A stretch of 41,753 nucleotides of DNA, from positions 1 through 41,753 of the IMG/VR virus record IMGVR_UViG_3300042566_000210; one strand, given 5' to 3'. The position numbers and the translations under genes were made by a program. This document shows, piece after piece, positions 40,699 through 41,753 of this stretch. A model generated the notes under the pieces. That model did not search any database. It worked only from the letters and a program-made list of their open reading frames with translations, and was not told where the DNA came from. The stretch is from a virus. The stretch's first letter is position 1, and each line of letters starts with the position of its first letter.

Positions 40699-40976
40699 CA
40701 GTTCTCCAGTGCTTTGATGGCCATGATGCGAGCGATCACGTCCGGGATTTTCTCGTCGTCCTTGACGATGTGTAATTCATGCGTCCAGTCAGGGCCACGC
40801 GGATTGGGCTTGTACGATGACACCTTGATGATGCGACCGTTCATGGCTTTGAGGACGGTAAAGGATGTCTGATCTGACTGATCGTCACTAACGTCCAGTC
40901 TGCTGGGTGCTTCTAGGCTTACTGCGCTGCTGTCGTTGGACAGCAGCCAATTGCGAATTGCTTGCTTGATACTCAT
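40698..40976 (-). CDS. Hypothetical protein, paralogue of its neighbour
   Basis: 92 residues behind CTGGAGGGAAC. The C-terminal 55 residues (SFTVLKAMNGRIIKVSSYKP, then ELHIVKDDEKIPDVIARIMA) resemble the end of the 40973-41320 product, with matching NGxI and a final helix with I-x-x-AI/RI. Otherwise no family. The pair looks like a tandem duplication that has diverged. Confidence 0.65.
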   Translation of the reverse strand: MSIKQAIRNWLLSNDSSAVSLEAPSRLDVSDDQSDQTSFTVLKAMNGRIIKVSSYKPNPRGPDWTHELHIVKDDEKIPDVIARIMAIKALEN

Positions 40977-41320
40977 GTTCCCTCCAGTTGGAATGCGACG
41001 ATGGCGGCGGCGATGCGCTCGTTCACCTCAGGGATTGTCTCGGCTATGTACGTGTCGTATGCATAGCCTTCTTTGCGTCCGATGTTGACGATGTAGCCGT
41101 TGGCCACCTGCAAGACTTCCACTGTGCCATGGAAGATTTTTCTGGACGATGGGGCCGACTCCTTCTTCAGAATCTGCTGAGCGATAGCCGCCGTGGCTGT
41201 TGTGCCGGGGCTGTTGTACGACGAACCAATTGCGGAGCCCATGCTGGCCGTACCGTTCGCGGCGTTTAGAAGCGGGTTCTGGCTGTTGCCTATCAAGGCG
41301 TGCATTATGTTTTCGAACAT
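40973..41320 (-). CDS. Hypothetical protein, paralogue of its neighbour
   Basis: 115 residues. The start is coupled to the previous gene by TGATG, with a poor ribosome binding site of its own. The N-terminus is Ala/Gly/Ser/Asn-rich. The C-terminus (TVEVLQVANGYIVNIGRKEG, then YIAETIPEVNERIAAAIVAF) matches the product of the next gene downstream. No enzyme motif is seen. Function unknown, perhaps a host takeover protein. Confidence 0.65.
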   Translation of the reverse strand: MFENIMHALIGNSQNPLLNAANGTASMGSAIGSSYNSPGTTATAAIAQQILKKESAPSSRKIFHGTVEVLQVANGYIVNIGRKEGYAYDTYIAETIPEVNERIAAAIVAFQLEGT

Positions 41321-41631
41321 CAGATTTCACCGCGCTCTGCGAGGACGGACATGCCGATGTACACCAGCGCACCGAAGACCTCAGTCTCGAAGGCCACGCC
41401 ATCACGGGTGCTTGCAGCCTCCTCCAGCTTTTTGGCGGCTTGGCCAGTGGCAAACCCTCTGCCGTGCATGCGGATGTAGTGGGCCCATGGCTGGTCCATG
41501 AACGGTGTATGCGCACCGCCGTGGCGTTCGCCCTTGCCATACATGGCTTGCTCGATGGCAGCAATGAATATGGGGTACAACGGGTGGTTGAGCACGTCGG
41601 CGCTCACGGGTTTGGTCTTCTTCACAGTCAT
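41320..41631 (-). CDS. Hypothetical early protein, 103 residues
   Basis: ATG at 41631 is chosen, because AAAGGAAAAG is suitably placed before it and the gene before it ends here (ATGA overlap); longer in-frame starts would run into that gene. The protein is helical, with AMYGKGERHGGAHTPFMDQP, HGRGFATGQAAKKLEEAAST and EVFGALVYIGMSVLA. A His-rich loop and Glu-containing helices slightly recall phage dNTP hydrolase families, but I cannot confirm this. Function unknown. Confidence 0.6.
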   Translation of the reverse strand: MTVKKTKPVSADVLNHPLYPIFIAAIEQAMYGKGERHGGAHTPFMDQPWAHYIRMHGRGFATGQAAKKLEEAASTRDGVAFETEVFGALVYIGMSVLAERGEI

Positions 41632-41753
41632 CTTACTTTTCCTTTGGTTGGGTGTGGACAATCTTCTGGCGGGATAACAACGCACCATATTGCTTTGTAG
41701 GCCTTACGTGGAGCTGACTCCCAGCGGTCAATGTATGCGTCTGGCAGAGCCTT
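41628..41753 (-). CDS. 3' end of a leftward gene, truncated by the window
   Basis: The last 41 codons of a gene that runs off the right edge. The fragment contains YIDRWESAPRKAYKAIWCVV and ends in a Pro- and Lys-containing tail. It overlaps the next gene's start by four bases (ATGA), so it is part of the same early operon. Too short to name. Confidence 0.55.
   Translation of the reverse strand, partial: KALPDAYIDRWESAPRKAYKAIWCVVIPPEDCPHPTKGKVR

Overview
The window is a piece of a tailed double-stranded DNA phage genome, most likely a podovirus. It has portal, scaffold and coat genes, an adaptor-like neck gene, several fibre genes and three consecutive internal-virion genes, and no tape-measure, tail-tube or sheath gene is visible. 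Both ends are cut inside genes (portal on the left, a short 3' fragment on the right). Terminase lies outside, and no single-subunit RNA polymerase or integrase is visible here. The moderately high GC, the mixed TTG/CTG leucine usage and the sigma70-like promoters fit a proteobacterial host. A betaproteobacterium is my guess from codon style only.

Layout. Positions 1-30213 are rightward (late) genes: portal (1-1644); an accessory block with small proteins, a membrane-protein pair, a 943-residue fibre-like protein and an HNH endonuclease (1660-7475); scaffold and major capsid protein, then a strong terminator (7552-9593); neck/adaptor proteins, a BppU-like protein, a repeat protein and fibres, one with an S74 self-cleaving chaperone (9611-14058); holin and GH108 endolysin (14078-15045); a second fibre, its small partner and a cupin (15090-16569); a large tail protein, a GNAT acetyltransferase and three internal-virion-type proteins, the last 2567 residues long (16580-29684); then three very small genes (29695-30213). 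Positions 30293-41753 are leftward (early/replication) genes: MazG-like hydrolase, family A DNA polymerase, a homing endonuclease, a RecB/Cas4-like nuclease with an iron-sulfur-type cysteine set, a VRR-NUC nuclease, an SNF2-type helicase, an SSB-like protein and a primase-helicase. The two arms converge at about 30.2 kb, where a hairpin followed by a T tract terminates leftward transcription.

Most notable. The 2567-residue virion protein carries an L,D-transpeptidase (YkuD-like) domain and an HExxH metallopeptidase-like domain, a plausible cell-wall and protein processing set for genome entry. Its low-complexity linkers also contain small ORFs in the +1 frame, three with good ribosome binding sites and normal protein-like sequences and a fourth that is very short. 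This looks like a giant gene built by fusion across small genes that stayed alive inside it. Two other genes (6707 and 18809) have a sigma70-type -10 box directly before their start codon and no Shine-Dalgarno sequence, which suggests leaderless mRNAs.

No stretch longer than about 140 bases lacks a gene. The largest gaps (33320-33456, 37831-37920, 30214-30292) hold hairpins, terminators and one promoter. I saw no tRNA, CRISPR array, insertion sequence or reverse transcriptase.
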